DNA of 64,000 nt from assembly GCA_023630585.1 (NCBI GenBank), contig CM042551.1:17638501-17702500 (forward strand). Direction: 5' to 3'. Positions 25,924 to 40,160 of the stretch are shown piece after piece; position 1 is the first letter of the stretch; the number at the start of each line of letters is the position of its first letter. Position numbers and translations under genes: made by a program. Origin of the DNA: Cranoglanis bouderius. Its lineage: Eukaryota > Chordata > Actinopteri > Siluriformes > Cranoglanididae. The notes beneath the pieces were generated by a model, which was given only the letters and a program-made list of their open reading frames with translations, was not told the origin of the DNA and searched no databases.

Positions 25924-28900
25924 CCCTGGGAGGATTTTCAGGGCTACAAATGTGAGACATCCTAATTCTTTTGTTAATTTATGTAGAAAAATTAAACATA
26001 ATGTAATAGTACAACCAGGGACCGATGAAACAATGGCATGGTCACCATAACACTAACACCATGCTTGGTAAATCCAGGCTATATAATGAATATAATGATC
26101 TTGCAGTATTTTTGTTGTTGTAGTGCTTTAAAAGCACTGGAGAATCCAGACTAGAACTTGCAGTGCAGTGCACTTAGGCAAATTTAGAAAGCTGGAAGAT
26201 TCAGTCCTGCGTCATTACTGCAGAGTGGTAAAATGGCTCCTCAAGGACACTTTTTGTACGTTTGTGCCAAACAGGGTTTATTTTCCAAATGGATATGATC
26301 AACAGTTCCACGTTGTAGGCCAAGAAGCAGCAGTGATATGAAAAATAACACTCGTAATCCTGTCTAGAAAACATGAATCTACAGACAATGGTGGGAATCG
26401 TGATCAGACTAAGAGTTTGTGTACACAAACAGAAAAGAAAATATAAGGAAAAGCTTCTAAACTGCTTAGAGCTTTACTGAGAGGTTTTGTCTTATCAGTT
26501 GATATTGTGTGCAGCAAAGATCGTGGCGCATCCACGTCCCAGGTTTGGTCTGAGGAAATGAAAAAGGTGGAGCTGAATTTGAGCACTGGGTATTGCTGTA
26601 ATCAAGAGTCTTCCGGAGGCTACCAGGTCAGAGGAGAAGTATTTGGACAGGTTGATAACAAACACACACGGAGGAGCTTCCTGTGGATGGCATGACCTGG
26701 AGGCATTGTTTTGCTGTATGTCTCTGAATGGACAGGATGAGTGGGTTTTTTTTTTTTTTTTTTTTTTTATCTTTCTCTCATAGTGGACATCCTTGCTCTG
26801 CTAAACAGACAGTTATTGGCGGGATGGAAAAGCCTCTTCCTTAAGCACAGTGGCTTGACAATAATATAGATAAGATCCCTTTGTTTGCATTGGCCTCAAA
26901 TTAAAAACAGGAAGAAGAGGAATGAACATCGCTTCTGGCTTGCTTTTCTAATGCGCTAACTTATATGGTGGTTTATAAATGATTTCACCATGATCACATT
27001 CAATTTGCGTTAAATCTAGCCTAGGCACTCAAAATCTCTGTATATTGCTTCATAAGCTCTGGACTAGTAATAAGAGAAGGCATGCCAGCAGCGTTTCACA
27101 GCAAGAAAAGACATGCATTGTTCTTCATACTGAACTATTAGGAACCATGCCTAAGCATTGCGTAAACATTAACCCCTCGAGATCAGATTTGTAATAATAA
27201 TATTACAAATACTAGCTAAGCTTTTAGGTAATATAGACAGCTTTTTTTTAAATTACCTTTCTGGCTACAGAGAATAATACTCTCAGCCCACGATTAATCT
27301 GCAAACATGCATCGCTTTTTCCTCTCAGAAAACCCACACACGTGTTATTTTCCACTGTAGGAGGAGTGAGTTTATGCTCCTACATGAAGTCAAAGTTCAT
27401 AAAATGACCATGGAGTGTCTCATATAACAGAGCTATTGGCTGCAGCTGCCACTTGGTAACTAATACAAAAGGCCCTTCTGACCTCCAGCCTATCTCTATT
27501 GTGAAGCATGCCATTTCAAGTCTAGCGCACAAGCTTGGAGCACACAACCTTATAGTCAGTGATTTGGTTGATTTTACTTCAACTGGAGGGATCACTAGGT
27601 GAATAACCAACCTTTATTTCAGCCTGTTGACTTTTTTTTTTTATTTTGCTAGAATATAATCCTTCTTTCCTGATACTGAAATGAGACACCCTGACTTTTG
27701 TCTCTTTATTTGAATGCATGGCCCAAATGTATTTTATAGTTTGATTGTAAAATACAAAGTGAGTATTTTGAAGGCTCTGTGCAGACTAAGTGGAACCTTG
27801 AAAGCCAAGCAGCCTTGCCAAAAAAGGCCTCCATCTACGATTTGGCATGTAAACCAAATTACATGGAAAATCAACACTATGTCATTTTCAAATCTCACCA
27901 AGCACATAAAGCTACAGCTCATATAACCAGAGAATATACCCGAAGGCACACAAAATATATCTAAATGAGACTGTAAAAGCATCTGTCAACAGCGGGGTGT
28001 CAGTATGATCCAATTCCAGTTGATGCTTTAGTCTCCTGAGAATGCTGATGGAGAGGAGACTGCTGGTTCAAAAAAGGTGAAGGTTTAGACTTCCCTCATC
28101 TCCTCCATTGCATCACTCTGCAGGGCGCCATCTCAACAGCTGCAGCTCTCTCAATTTCTCTAAATGCTTCATGGAGTTCACTTTTGAGGTGGAAATCTTG
28201 AAAGCAATCCTGTTGAACTGAAGAAAAGGCTGGTCTGCTAATACAGGGCAAGAAGGCGTGACCTGACTCGCGCTTTCACTCAATGGCTGAAGTTTGAAAC
28301 TTGCCCCACTGCATTCAGTAGGCCTGACCAATGCTTTTCTTCACCCTGTGTCCCCTTTGACCCAAGGCTGCCTGGCCAGAGAGACTCAGCTAGCGCTCTT
28401 CTATCATGCACTGACAGATGCGATACAAACAGTCAGCAGTGACTGTGAGCAGGCTGCTTACTGACCCACTGCCACTGTGATGAGACCTCTGGCAATGTAC
28501 CCAGAATCCAGACAAAGGTGGAGACTATCTGGGGTCATCCAGATAAATACCCAGACATTTTGAGGCAGTGTTTTTTCCTTTTCTTCCCAATCTACTGCCT
28601 TTCCTGAAACAACTATGACCCCATCTCGCCATCTATTTACACTGAAGGAGGACTGCTATTCTTATTTGCTTCCCTCTCCACCATCCTCATTCCAAGGCTT
28701 GCCTTCAAAAACAGTTTCTGAAAGCCAGTACAGGAAAGAGGACAATTTAGTCCTTTCATAAGAGAACTGAAGGAATCTCACTCTATGGGTCCGTTGTCAT
28801 CATTATTCTCTTAGCCCTTTGTGTTTATTGAATGCATACATTCAGATTTTTCTCCTAATCTTTTATTGAATCTCAAGCATGGCTTTGAATAGCAACTGTT

Positions 28901-30874
28901 TTTGTACCCTGAATGACACTTGTCCTCTAAAACACATTCCTCACAGTGCAGTGTAACCGGTTTACATCAGTCACGTTCTGTATGGTCCATTTATTCGCAG
29001 TGTCCCAGTGAAACACTACTAATTTTTAAAGCAGGAATGATTAATACGCTAATTACATTCACCCCACTCCCATGCTTTTCCTCATACAGCGTTGTTCCAA
29101 TGTATCCCAATAAAACATTTTGAAGTTAGCCAGGCACACAAGGCCATTCACTCTTGATTTGTGGGGAAAAAAAAGTCAAAAGTGCTTTGCATATTAGTTT
29201 CTGGGTGGTTCATCTTACAGATTTATAAAGGATTTCAGCAACACCAATAGCCTGTCCTCAGTTTTATTTTTGAAATATGACTGTGTGGTATTGAATTATT
29301 GATGCTATTCAACAGACTGTGTTTCCTGTGGAATAATTGTTAACTCCTGCATACACTGTTGCTGTTTTTGGTCTTCGGACACTTCCAATATAGCTCTGAA
29401 CAACTCTCAAGGTGAAATCTCACATTCCACAGAAGCCATCTTCTGGTAAACAGCCCAGACATCAAGCTGTGTCTTTCATCCTTGTCTTGTGTCTGTAGCT
29501 CTCCGTAGCTTTGAAGTGAGTGCAGTTTCATGGTGGAGTTGTCCCTGGCCAGCACATTCCACAGCCCTTCTGTCAACTGGTGCCAGTCGCTGTGCAGCAT
29601 GTGTTCCTAGCCTTGGGTCAGGGAACAGCAGCAGGCTCCATGGAGGCTCGTCTCCTCCCACTCTGGCAATCTGTAGCAAAAGCTATCTGAATATATAATA
29701 ATAACATGCCAATAAGCATGCCAATGGGCTGTTAATTGGACAATGGCAATCTTTCTTGGACCAAAATTGAGTAACGTTTAATTCCCAGTACTTGTGGGCC
29801 TTAAAATAAACAAATAAATAAACAAAGATTCCAGTTTTGACCTCCTCAGGGCAGCCCTACACAAAGGGTAGAACTGAGGCTTTAAGAGCATTCAGGCTGA
29901 AGATACTCCATTCATTCATTCATTCATTCATTCATTCATTCATTCAGTGTTGCTGTCACAGCACTAAGTTACCATGGAGATAGGGTCAAGTAGATTGTAT
30001 GTGTTTTTTGTGGGAGCCCTGCTCTATTGTATCGCCCTCCCTCTAGAGCTGCGGCACACTTTCCCTGGGGGCTTCCCTATACAACATCTGTCCCTCTCAG
30101 CCACCTCCTCAACACACTTTGGGGCCTAGAACAGGCTCCTCTTCATTAAAAACCCAGGCACACACACACCTGCTGAGAGGGTCAGAGGTCATCCTCTAAG
30201 CACACACTAACTATAGTTGCTCTACTTGACTGACTGCAGTCACCCAATGCCCAATCATAGAATATTCCCGCTCTTTTTGCAGACCCAGTCCCGCACCGAT
30301 TTCTCACTAGGCCTCAGAGGGTATGGCTGCTCTTTCGCCAGAACATCTTAAGCACTGGCAGTCATGCAATAAATACTCACTGAGTGCACTCTGTAACTAA
30401 CTGACATTAAGAACCCTCATATCCTGTACAAGGAGGCCAAGCATAAAGAGCTTAGAGAGTACAAAAGCTGCTCTGGGAGAGGGAAAAAAAAAAGTTATCT
30501 GAAACAAGTTCTGACTTTAGGTTTAAGAGGATTAATGGTTAAGTTTCTTTTATCTGAGATTGGTAGCAGAGAAAGTTCCATAGAGAGCAAGAAAAAAGTG
30601 AAGTACTAGTGATCTGGGATAAGATGTTAAGGAAGCTGAAGGAAAAAAAGAGCCAACGAGGTACAGGGACATATCAATTTAAATGAAATGCATTCAGAGA
30701 CTCGGACGTTCCCAAGAAGATGCAGACCCCTGATGCACATGGTGATGTCCCTGAAGGAATTGCATGAACCTTCATGTGCCTAAGCATTCCTTTAGGAAGA
30801 GACACTATCAACCTCTCTCTGTGGCAGATGGCTTGCCTTGGGCTATCCAAGCCAAGCCAAGCCCCCATTGTTTA

Positions 30875-30881
<7 letters not shown>
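25924..30881. other. Intergenic sequence with no recognised gene
   Basis: Contains a T-run at 26747-26769 and an (ATTC)n tract at 29909-29946. Overlapping minus-strand frames at 29340-29679 look modestly coding-like in composition but contain no known domain and no clear splice pair. Confidence 0.45.

Positions 30882-30924
<43 letters not shown>
30882..30924. repeat. (CA)n microsatellite
   Basis: About 21 uninterrupted CA units, followed by short imperfect CA-rich sequence to about 30950. Confidence 0.95.
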
Positions 30925-30927
<3 letters not shown>

Positions 30928-30950
30928 AACCCACACTCACACACTATCAC

Positions 30951-33900
30951 TCATCCACTTTCTGTCTTGCACACACCAGGAGACAGGCCATAGGTCTTAT
31001 CTCTGTGGGCACCATTATATCAAAGGCTTAACCACGTCAAGTGTTTGCAGTCTCAATGGTGCATGAACCAGAAGTGGTCAGTCTCAATGATAGCGGTTAG
31101 TCACTGATGGCTTGCAGTCATGGAGCATGCTAAGAAGAAGTGCCTTGTGAACGTCAGTATCCATGCCCTCAAGGCTGAAGTCATGAAGTTGTACACACTG
31201 GTGCCAGTCTGCCCCTGACATGGAGCCAAGAATTAGTCACTGTGGTACTGTGGTGGCATTGTGAAGTAGTTGTATCCATAGCATGCTCAAGGCATAATAT
31301 CAATGCTGCAAACGACCCAGTGTGGAAATTAGCATAAAGCTGAAACTGACAGGAGGAGGGCAGTCCATTCACAGGACCTGATGATGGGCACCCTGCTCTT
31401 TCTTTAATACATCTGCCGTGTGCGTGTTTGGGCAGCCCTCAGACAGGTCTGCCTGCAGCACGTCCTTTCTAAGGCCATGAATGGAGGCTCTCAGCACTCT
31501 GATAGATGGCCTTCATTTCAATAAAAATGGCCTTCCTGCAGAATACGGAGAAAGGAGAGCCGCTACACTGCATGGCACGCACCACACAAAGGCCCTCAAC
31601 CTCCCCCTTTAGAGAAACTAAATCCCCCTCTTAACCAGCCTGAGACAGAGGCTAATCATATAGAGAGGGGAAAAAACAATGAAAGAGCTTGCGGCTGAAC
31701 TTTACTTTTTTTTTTATGCGCCCTTAAAGCAGAGCCCCTTTTCTGCATTAACACTTTGGTCTTGACATAACACTGTAAACAGCCACAGTGAAACCTTCTA
31801 AGAAAGGGCTCTCCACCCTGGCTGTTATAAACAGCTCGGTCATCTTCCGAGAGCCAACGCAAAAAAAGAGACGAGAGCAAACTAAACAGCAGAATGAGTC
31901 TCTTAACACCAGCGTTTGATGAATGCAGTGCCAGATAACAAGGTTTGGCAGGTCCATGCTAATTCAGTTTCACCAGGCTCTCAGTATACATACAAAGGAT
32001 GATGTAAGGCAGCTGGGAAATGGATTGTGTGTTATTAAAAGTGCTGGTGTAATCACTGCTGCAGGTCTAAGTTCATGGTTAATGTCTCAAAGCTACTCTG
32101 ACAGATCAAAGCCCAAGCAAAACAAATGCTAAATAAACCAGTATGATAAAAAATAAAAAAAATACAGTATATATATTCTTGAGTTTTCAGGCTCGGGATG
32201 GGAAAGATTTCTTTTAGACTCCAGGAAAACAAGAAGAAAAAGACACACGAGAAATTGTGTACCACAAAAAGACCTAGAGATTTTTATTCGCTAGTTTGTA
32301 TGCCATCATAGAATGGAAGAACCAAGCAAGAAATTTAGTTTCCAACTTTTTAAAGATATTACTTTTCAAAAGTTACGGTCAAAGTGCAAATTTCAGATAT
32401 ATATTACATTAGCAATCATACATCTGCAGGGCATTGAAAGGTTGGTCGCTTGTTTATCCATGCCACATATAAACAGTGTAATCCATACCCTACATTGTAG
32501 ATATTACAGTATAAGAACGCAATGAAGTACTATTAAATGGAGGAAAAATTCAAAATGTCTTCGCAGGTATGGCAAATATCAGGTAAAAAAATTAAAAAAT
32601 AAAAACAATCTGGAGAATGATACTGGACTTCGGTAATAGTAAAGACTGTATGGATTATGTAAATGCTGGAGCTAGGGCATTATTCTTCTAAATCACAGCG
32701 ATCATGAGCTTAGCAAAAACAACCAAACTGTTGTCATAACAAAAGTACGATCGTATTTTGCTTCAGTGTAATTGCTTTTCCATTGGAGGAATGCAGTGTC
32801 AGTGTCCCTGTTTTTGTTTAATGATATAAACCAGATCTAATATCTCATATCCATAGCCATATCCATTCAATTACTACAGCTTGTAATGGTTACCATAAAC
32901 CCATAGATGTAACACAGACCAGTAAAGTTTTAAAGCATACAGTCTCCACAAGTAGGTCTACAATTCCATGACTGAAGGGATTAAAGAAAGGAGTCTTTTG
33001 TAACACTGTCCAAAGTGTCTCATATCTTGTGCTGTGTACATGTGGCCCAGTGTCCAAACTTGGCTCCCTTTCCTCTGCATTTCAGTGGTGCTCATTAAGG
33101 GCCTGCCTTGCCATTGCTCCTGCATTGTCTTGCTGTCGGAGACCCGTCCTAAATCTCAATAGACAGCTCTGAAGCAGCACAATAGCCTTCATTGTTGGAG
33201 CCTGAAAGGCGAGCATGTGCTTTGCTAATGCCATACCCGCGACAGCCAACCTCCAGGACAACTTCTACATTCAGTCTTTGATTAAGAAGGCACATTTAGG
33301 CATGGATGACTTCCTCAGAGGTGCCTGGAGGTTGTGGGAAAGGGGCGAAGAGTGAGCATGGGCTTATGTAGTCCTTCTGCCACCCTCGGTGAATAGAAGC
33401 TGGAGTTATTGATACACGAATCAGTCCGGCCAATCACGAGACGCGGCTGGAACATGTGACTGCTTTGGATAGACCGCAGAGGTTTTTCATATGTGAGGCT
33501 ATTATCTGCATTGTCCAATAAAACCATGTTCGTCACATGAATAGTGCAGAGCATAACGGTTTTTAAACAAGAATCAAAAGTATTATAACAGTTTTCTTAT
33601 TGTAGCACATGTTCTCACCACAGTGTCATGATTTATCTCTTGTAATCACGATGAGTGTAGACAAATCTGGTGGAAACAGTTATCTAAAAGCATGAGACTA
33701 AACATTTAAAAAAGGAATAAACAAAGCTGGAGGCAGAAGGAAAGTATTCTCACACATAGATATCTCATGATGTTTTATCACACTTGCATGATCTTTCGGG
33801 ACCAAACCCTAGTCTAGCAGCTGGCTCATAAAATTGAAAAATAAACTAAAAATAAAAAGGCCCTTGTTTTAAAAACGTTTTCTCTGCCCAAATGGTCAGA

Positions 33901-35119
33901 GTGACGACATCTGAATGAAAGCATTTGTGGGTTCAGGGTAGACAGTGTATGACAGAACATTGTACATTTTCCACTCATTGTGGAAAATTCATTTCAATTC
34001 ATGATTCATTTCATTGTACTTGTTTAAACTGGAGCTCAACACCTCCCTGGTGCTGGTGTATGAGCTCGAGCACGTGGGTTACTGTGTGTGGTCGGTCTTC
34101 ACACCAAGATCTGGTTAAAGTCTCTAGCTTCAGTGAGAGGCTTGCTGAATACTGCTGGCTTGTTTTCAGTGCTGACAAGTTACTCGTCTTTAGTTTCACA
34201 CAATCCCCATACCATCCCATTTCTCCACCAGTGTTCCCTATAAACGTTTCTGACTGGGCCTGCGATCTTACTGTAGCGTCCTCACACACCAAGCTGATAC
34301 TGAAAAAAGAAACTAGAGCCAACCAAGGGCGATTGAGGATCATCTCATGTTGCTTCATGAACATACATCATGCGTCTACATGAAAATAAATAATTCTCTA
34401 TAAATATCTGTAGTGGACAGTAGTCTCAAAATATACTGCACTAAGTAATATGACAAAATAATATGTCACCTAGTTGTGTCAGTACTGATAGTGGTAGATC
34501 CCATTTAAAACTATACTATGTGGGGGAAAAAAGATGCTCATTTTAATGCATGCTGCATTGAGAGTGCCATTTCCTTGCTTTTCTTTCTTTCACCTTTCCT
34601 GCACTAATGTGCTGAGCAGATAATCATTGTCTGATTTGTTCAAGGGCTAATCAAAGACCTCTTACTTTTGACATTGATTCAATTTGGAATTAAATTTGTG
34701 CCAAAAGTATTGAACATAACTTTTCAAGAAACGAATAAAAATATACAATGAGAGAGAAGAAAAACACTCTGAAACTGAAAACAGTGAACTCAAAAAGGTA
34801 ACATGGTCTTCAAATAAACAACGTTCCTTGTTAACAGTTTTCGCTAATCATGGTTTATGAATGCGCTGCCAGAGTTTATGTTTACGCTCTCAAACTTTCG
34901 TTTACGCTCTGCAAGTTTACGTTCGCCATTCTAGAACAAACGTCTTGTGTGGGCGGGGCTTAACAGCGATTTACTCTCACTGGCTGGTGAGATTTGGATC
35001 GACGGCTCCCTGACCTGGAAGTAGAGATTTCAGTGTTGCGAATTTTGGAGAGCGTTCTGGATGCGGTTCTCTGTATAGTTATAATGTTATATAGTCCAAT
35101 AATGTTACTGACCTGTTGC
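30951..35119. other. Intergenic sequence with no recognised gene
   Basis: At 33925-34383 both strands are open over more than 100 codons, but the frames are Cys/Ser-rich, share no known domain and lack splice support. No dispersed repeat was recognised here. Confidence 0.45.
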
Positions 35120-35389
35120 CAATTAACCTCCAGCTGTTTCTTTTTAGTAACACTTACTTTTCAATCCTTTTGTTGCCCCCGTCCCAACTTTTTTGAGACA
35201 TGTTACGACCATCAAATTCAAAATGACTTTATTTTTTCCTTAAAATACATTTCCTCAGTTTAAACATTTGATATGTTTTCTATGTTCTATTGTGAATAAC
35301 ATATGGGTTTATGAGATTTGCAAATCATTGCATTCTGTTTTTATTTACATTTTACACAGCGTCCCAACTTTTTTGGAATTGGGGTTGTA
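35120..35389. mobile_element. Tc1-type non-autonomous element, right end only
   Basis: The sequence ending GTCCCAACTTTTTTGGAATT then GGGGTTGTA is a common teleost transposon terminus. The preceding GAGATTTGCAAATCATTGCA and CAAATTCAAAATGACTTTAT blocks belong to the same element, and a second GTCCCAACTTTTTTGAGACA occurs inside at 35182. The left terminus is absent. Confidence 0.8.
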
Positions 35390-36853
35390 AACCCTGAGAA
35401 GCTGTTCAGTCATCTATGGAAACCATTTACAGCTCACCTGAGTCGCTTGGTTCCATCACGTAACAGCCCCAGATGCTCACAATGCTTTCCTTAAATAGCT
35501 CCAAATGTGGAGAAGGTTAACCCACTTCTCTGTGATGCTACCCATGGGAAATCAGGGTCTCTGAATCCTGAGGTAATACAGTGTTTCCCACAGTTACTGG
35601 ACTGGTCATACATATGTGAGCTGAGCAACCCTCGACAGGCAACATCAAACCTCGTTATGGGGCAATATATGAATTCTGCATTAATTATGACCCAAACCTC
35701 AGTTTGAAAATTGGCCTTAGATTATTCATACAGCTCTTAATGAGAAACATAAATTTCATGAGGCTAAGTAAAAAAGAGTGGGACAAAATTGGACCTGGTT
35801 CTGGAAAAGGTTTTCCTCACACACTGTCTCTGAGAGATGGAGTGGCAATGTTAAGTGGATGAATCTAAACAAGAGGGCTCCTGGTTAACTATGGGGATGG
35901 ATCAGGCCCAAGTTCTCTTTAAAAATCTTTTCAGTGGCCTCCGTGAAGGCTGTCAGGCACGCTCAATGCCTGGACGGCTGCTGATTTCCACCCACTCAAG
36001 ACCTGTTTGAGGAGAAGATGAGCCTGCATATGTACCGCTTGCCCAGGAAATGAACCAAGATCCAAATTTGAGCACCAAATAGAGCAGATGATTCTATCAA
36101 CTAGCCAGAACGAATGTGCATGCGTGTGTTTGTATTTGTAAGAACGGGTAAGTGCCAGACAGCAGACAGGATAAATCCATGCCTAACAGGTGGTGGTCAT
36201 TTCCATGTGTTGTTTCTTGCTTGGCTACGCATATCCCTAATTTGCTGCTCTCATGGAAAAGCTGCCTAAAGCATTCTTTATTTATGAACTAATGAGGAAG
36301 TTAATAACGCTTCATTTTCACCTCTCACAAAATCCAAGAGTCCATTATGAGGTAAATAATACCAGAGGTAACCGTCTCACTGATTTATGATCACATAAAA
36401 AGGAAAAACAGAAAACTATAAAGAATATTCATGGCAAGTCTGAGTTTCCTTTCTGGTCCTGAGTAGACAAGTGATTTTTTTTTTTTTTGGATAGGTTTGA
36501 GAGCACAACAACTGTATGAGAACCAGGGCTGTGGTCTGTTTGCTTGAAACGTACAGCAATATAAGAACTGAGTATCCAAACCCCTTCCAAATTTGGTCGT
36601 TGCATGTAAGACAGAGAGGATTTGGGAATTTCTTCTTTGTGTTCCTGGTTCTGCTTGTCTTGTTCCCTTAATGTTGTAAAGCTATTGAAGAACAAAGCCA
36701 CCGTGTCTGCTTGGTATTACAGGGATGTAATACTGCTGGCCTCACATGGAGCATACATGTGCTGCTTTCTCCTCTACGTTCCAAACTATAAGGCACTTAT
36801 GCTGTAACTCTTAAAGCATCTATTTTGATGCTTATTTGGATATCACTGTCCAC
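35390..36853. other. Intergenic sequence with no recognised gene
   Basis: No exon, RNA gene or repeat family recognised; a T-run lies at 36475-36488. Confidence 0.5.
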
Positions 36854-37117
36854 GGGGGGCACGGTGGCTTAGCGGTTACGAATCCTTGGTGGTTTCCTCC
36901 GGGTACTCCGGTTTCCTCCCTCAGTCTAAAGACATGTGTTGTAGGCTGATTAGCATTTCCAAATTGTCTGCAGTGTGTGAATGTGTGTGTGATTGTGCTT
37001 TGCGATGGGTAGGCACCCCATCCAGGGTGTCCCCAGCCTTGTGCCCCAAGTTCCCTGGGATAGGCTCCAGGTTCCCATGCGACCCTGTGTAGGATAAGTG
37101 GTACAGAAAATGGATGC
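36854..37117 (+). mobile_element. tRNA-derived SINE with internal deletion and clear target-site duplication
   Basis: Begins GGGGGGCACGGTGGCTTAGC, keeps box A, then jumps to the middle of the body (GGTTTCCTCCGGGTACTCCG), so box B is missing. The body and tail match the copy at 24890. A 12-bp direct repeat ATCACTGTCCAC lies at 36842-36853 and 37118-37129, bounding the insertion exactly. The intact duplication points to a fairly recent insertion. Confidence 0.9.
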
Positions 37118-37129
37118 ATCACTGTCCAC

Positions 37130-39811
37130 AAAATATTTGTAAAAAAAAAAATAATAATAAAAAACACCACATCTTAAACTTACATAGATGGCATAATCTC
37201 AATTAACTCTCATTCTTGCAGTTTTCCATAACGACTTGTGTTTGAACTGCTTGCTAGCCTACATAGACTAAAATATGGCTAATTCACATTATTTATGCTA
37301 CAGTAGCGTTTCTCAGTCCTGGATCTGCACGCTTTAGTGTTTTCCCTGACTCAACTTTTAGAGAAGGGCAGGGCAGGGGTACTCTATTTTGCAGGTTGCA
37401 AACTATAACGCACTTAGTGACAGATTGTCGCAACCATTATATGTGAACTGAGCTCCAACTGAGTATCTCATCTAAGAGATGAGGTTGTTGAATATCAAAA
37501 TATCACTGTTCACAACATATAAGAAAAAAAGCCCAGCAAAGGAATAAAATACAAGAATGAGACCACAGAGTGGAAAACAAACACTGAAATCAAGCATACA
37601 CAAAATATCATATATTTGTCAAGTATTTATGACGAATTAGTAGCACATGCATAACGTTCTTTCTTTGTGGAGGAAAAGGGATCAAATGCATGTTTGGTTG
37701 CAGGTTGATGAGCCACCTTAGCCAGTCTAGCATAACAGTCCAGGGCTTCCTGCTGCAGTGAAAACTATTGGCTCCTGAGGGGGTGGAAGTCAGGAGCTCA
37801 TAGGAGCCAGAATCAGCAGGAGGCGGATCAGATATCAGGCTGGTGTGAGGCCGGGGACTTTTACGATCTCGGAGGAACTGTGGCAGGTCAGGCCAGTGAC
37901 ACCGAGGCGCCTGCAAGTGAAGGTTGACCTCAGGGCTGCTTACCTGCCAGGAGCACAGCTATTAATACAAGGGGTTGGCTTTCAGCATGGGAAACATTGC
38001 GCACTCTGAAAAACAGGGGCTCAGCTTTGGCCCTTGACCTCATGCCGAGCTTTCTCAAAGCCTGTGATCTTTTTCAGTGAGCAGTCTTTAGTATTAATAC
38101 AAACAAAATGTGATCATGAAAGAGATATGATCTATATTGAAATGCTTCATTGTGAAGCATTTCTCTTCAAAGCGGCCTGCAATAATATTTACAATTACTG
38201 GGATGAAGTATCCCATTTTTCTCATTAAGTCCCTGTCAGTCCGTTCACTGTGCTGAAATTAACAACAAAAATGCTCTTAGCTGGAATTCAATTTCAGACA
38301 GTATAATGAATATACATTGAAAATGTATGTACTGCTTGCAGTAAATTGTGTTTTATGCACACACACATACACACACAAAATAAATTCTACAGTGGTCTAA
38401 GAAAGAGAAAGGGAAAGAATAATAAAAACAGGCAATACATATTTAATGGGTAAAAATCCCCATGTATGTACAAGACTAGGCAAGTTTAGTTTTGCCGGAC
38501 TGGCATCTACAGTAAAGCATTTGTTATGCAAATGTCAACGGTACTGGAATGTCTGAACATGACTAGAGAGAGAAAGTGGAGACAAAGAGCGAGGACGAAT
38601 GACTTTAGAAACAGCAGTAACTCCAATACTGGAATTTAAACAATAATGTTCATTGTATATATTTTATCACATTACCAATGATCTGTATGTGATACTGTAT
38701 ACTTGAAATACATTTGAAATAAACAGAGAAACAGGATAAAGCAGACTAAAGCCCTAAAGACAGGACTATTAGTGAAGTCTCCACAGACTAATACAGTTAA
38801 TGTCACGCCAAAGCCGGTACCACCAGGACTTCACTTCACTCCACTTCCCAGAACACACCACAGCCTAAAAACATGCCTGCCATGGACTACATTCCCCAAC
38901 ACCTCCCTCCACCAGCACAGTTACCACGTACCTTTAAGCTTTATGTGTAACCAGTAGCATCTGTTAATGATAACGTTACACAGTTATTTGATTAGGAGTA
39001 ATATATAGGCTACAAGTTGGTTGTCAAAACATTAAAATGCTTCTAGTGCAACAACAGTGCCAGATATAGTACAGATATTTTATTGTAGAAGCATTGTATT
39101 TTTTCAACAACACACATTTAATATACAACGTGCAATCGTGTGCCTTGTGCGTCACACTCAAAACGATAAAGCCTTACCCAGCGAGGGAAAAAAACAAAAG
39201 CCTCAATACATCTCAGTATCAGCCCTGGGAATTTCCTTTTTATAAAATATTTCAATAAAACTTTCCCTAGGTATACATAGATAGCACAACTTCATTTAAC
39301 TTCATCTAACTATATTTGCTGATTTTGGAGGTCCAGGAAATAACCGTGCTTGAGTTTATTGACAGACTGTAGGCCCACGTTAGATGTATACATATCATAT
39401 TGGTGTCCTGAATGCTGTGTACTGTACTGACGCCACTGGTGCGCATGCACGTTTCAATAATGGCAGTTTGTCACAGCACTTTCTAGAAATATTCACTCAG
39501 TTTCCAGTGCAAAAGTGCCAGTTTTTCGGTTGGTAAAATCAATTTGGTTCCAGCACCAAAATGCAGCGGTCTGAAACTAGAAACCAGTGACATCAGCGGC
39601 TTGGAGCCCTGTACCGTTTTGTAACCATGACGACAACTGAACTGAGCAACTTTTTGATGTTTTTTTTCCATGACAGCCAGTAAAATAAGACATGTAAGAT
39701 TGTTAAAAGAACAAAATTCCAATGCTAATGCTAGCATTGCTGATGCCAGCAAAACAAGCTTTAACTACAGGCTTATTATTTTTATGCGACATGAAACCCC
39801 CATATGCTACA
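37130..39811. other. Intergenic sequence with no confirmed gene
   Basis: The 102-codon minus frame at 37608-37916 has proline-rich, exon-like composition. A possible splice acceptor (CACTTGCAG on the minus strand, at about 37913-37921) lies near its 5' end, but no family was recognised. The rest is unassigned. Confidence 0.4.
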
Positions 39812-40098
39812 TGCTATGGGAGCCCCCTCAAAAGTATTGGAACAGCAAGGCCGATTCAGTTATTTTTGCTATAAACTTAAGACATTTGGGTTTGAGATCA
39901 AAAGATGAATGAGACTTTAACAGCTTGCATTTCCTGATATTTACATCTAGATGTGTTAAACACCTTAAAACATGTCACATTTGGTGGCAGACCACCCAAT
40001 TTGTAGGTGAGCAAAAGTATCAGAACAGATAGTCTTAAAGTAAATTAGAATAAATAACACTTCATATTTGGTTGCATATCCCTTGGTTGCAGTAACGA
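39812..40098. mobile_element. Tc1-type non-autonomous element remnant
   Basis: GGGAGCCCCCTCAAAAGTAT near the left end and AGGTGAGCAAAAGTATCAGA, TTGGTTGCATATCCCTTGG inside match a common fish Tc1-like family whose ends read CCAAAAGTATTGGAAC. The right part is cut off where a SINE head begins. Confidence 0.75.
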
Positions 40099-40160
40099 CA
40101 GGCAGGAATTGAACCTGGTGTTAGGCAAATGTGCTAACCACTAAGCCACGGTGCCTCCTG
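40099..40160 (-). mobile_element. SINE head fragment (tRNA-like part only)
   Basis: On the minus strand this reads GGCACCGTGGCTTAGTGGTT, with a degenerate box B (GGTTCAATTCC). It matches the heads of the other SINE copies and stops after the tRNA-related region. Confidence 0.75.

Noticed and set aside
25551..25955. 134-codon frame
   Set aside because: It is a translation of the SINE at 25591-25923; similar frames occur at the other SINE copies.
33925..34383. 152-codon plus frame and 117-codon minus frame
   Set aside because: Both strands open, low-complexity Cys/Ser composition and no recognisable domain.
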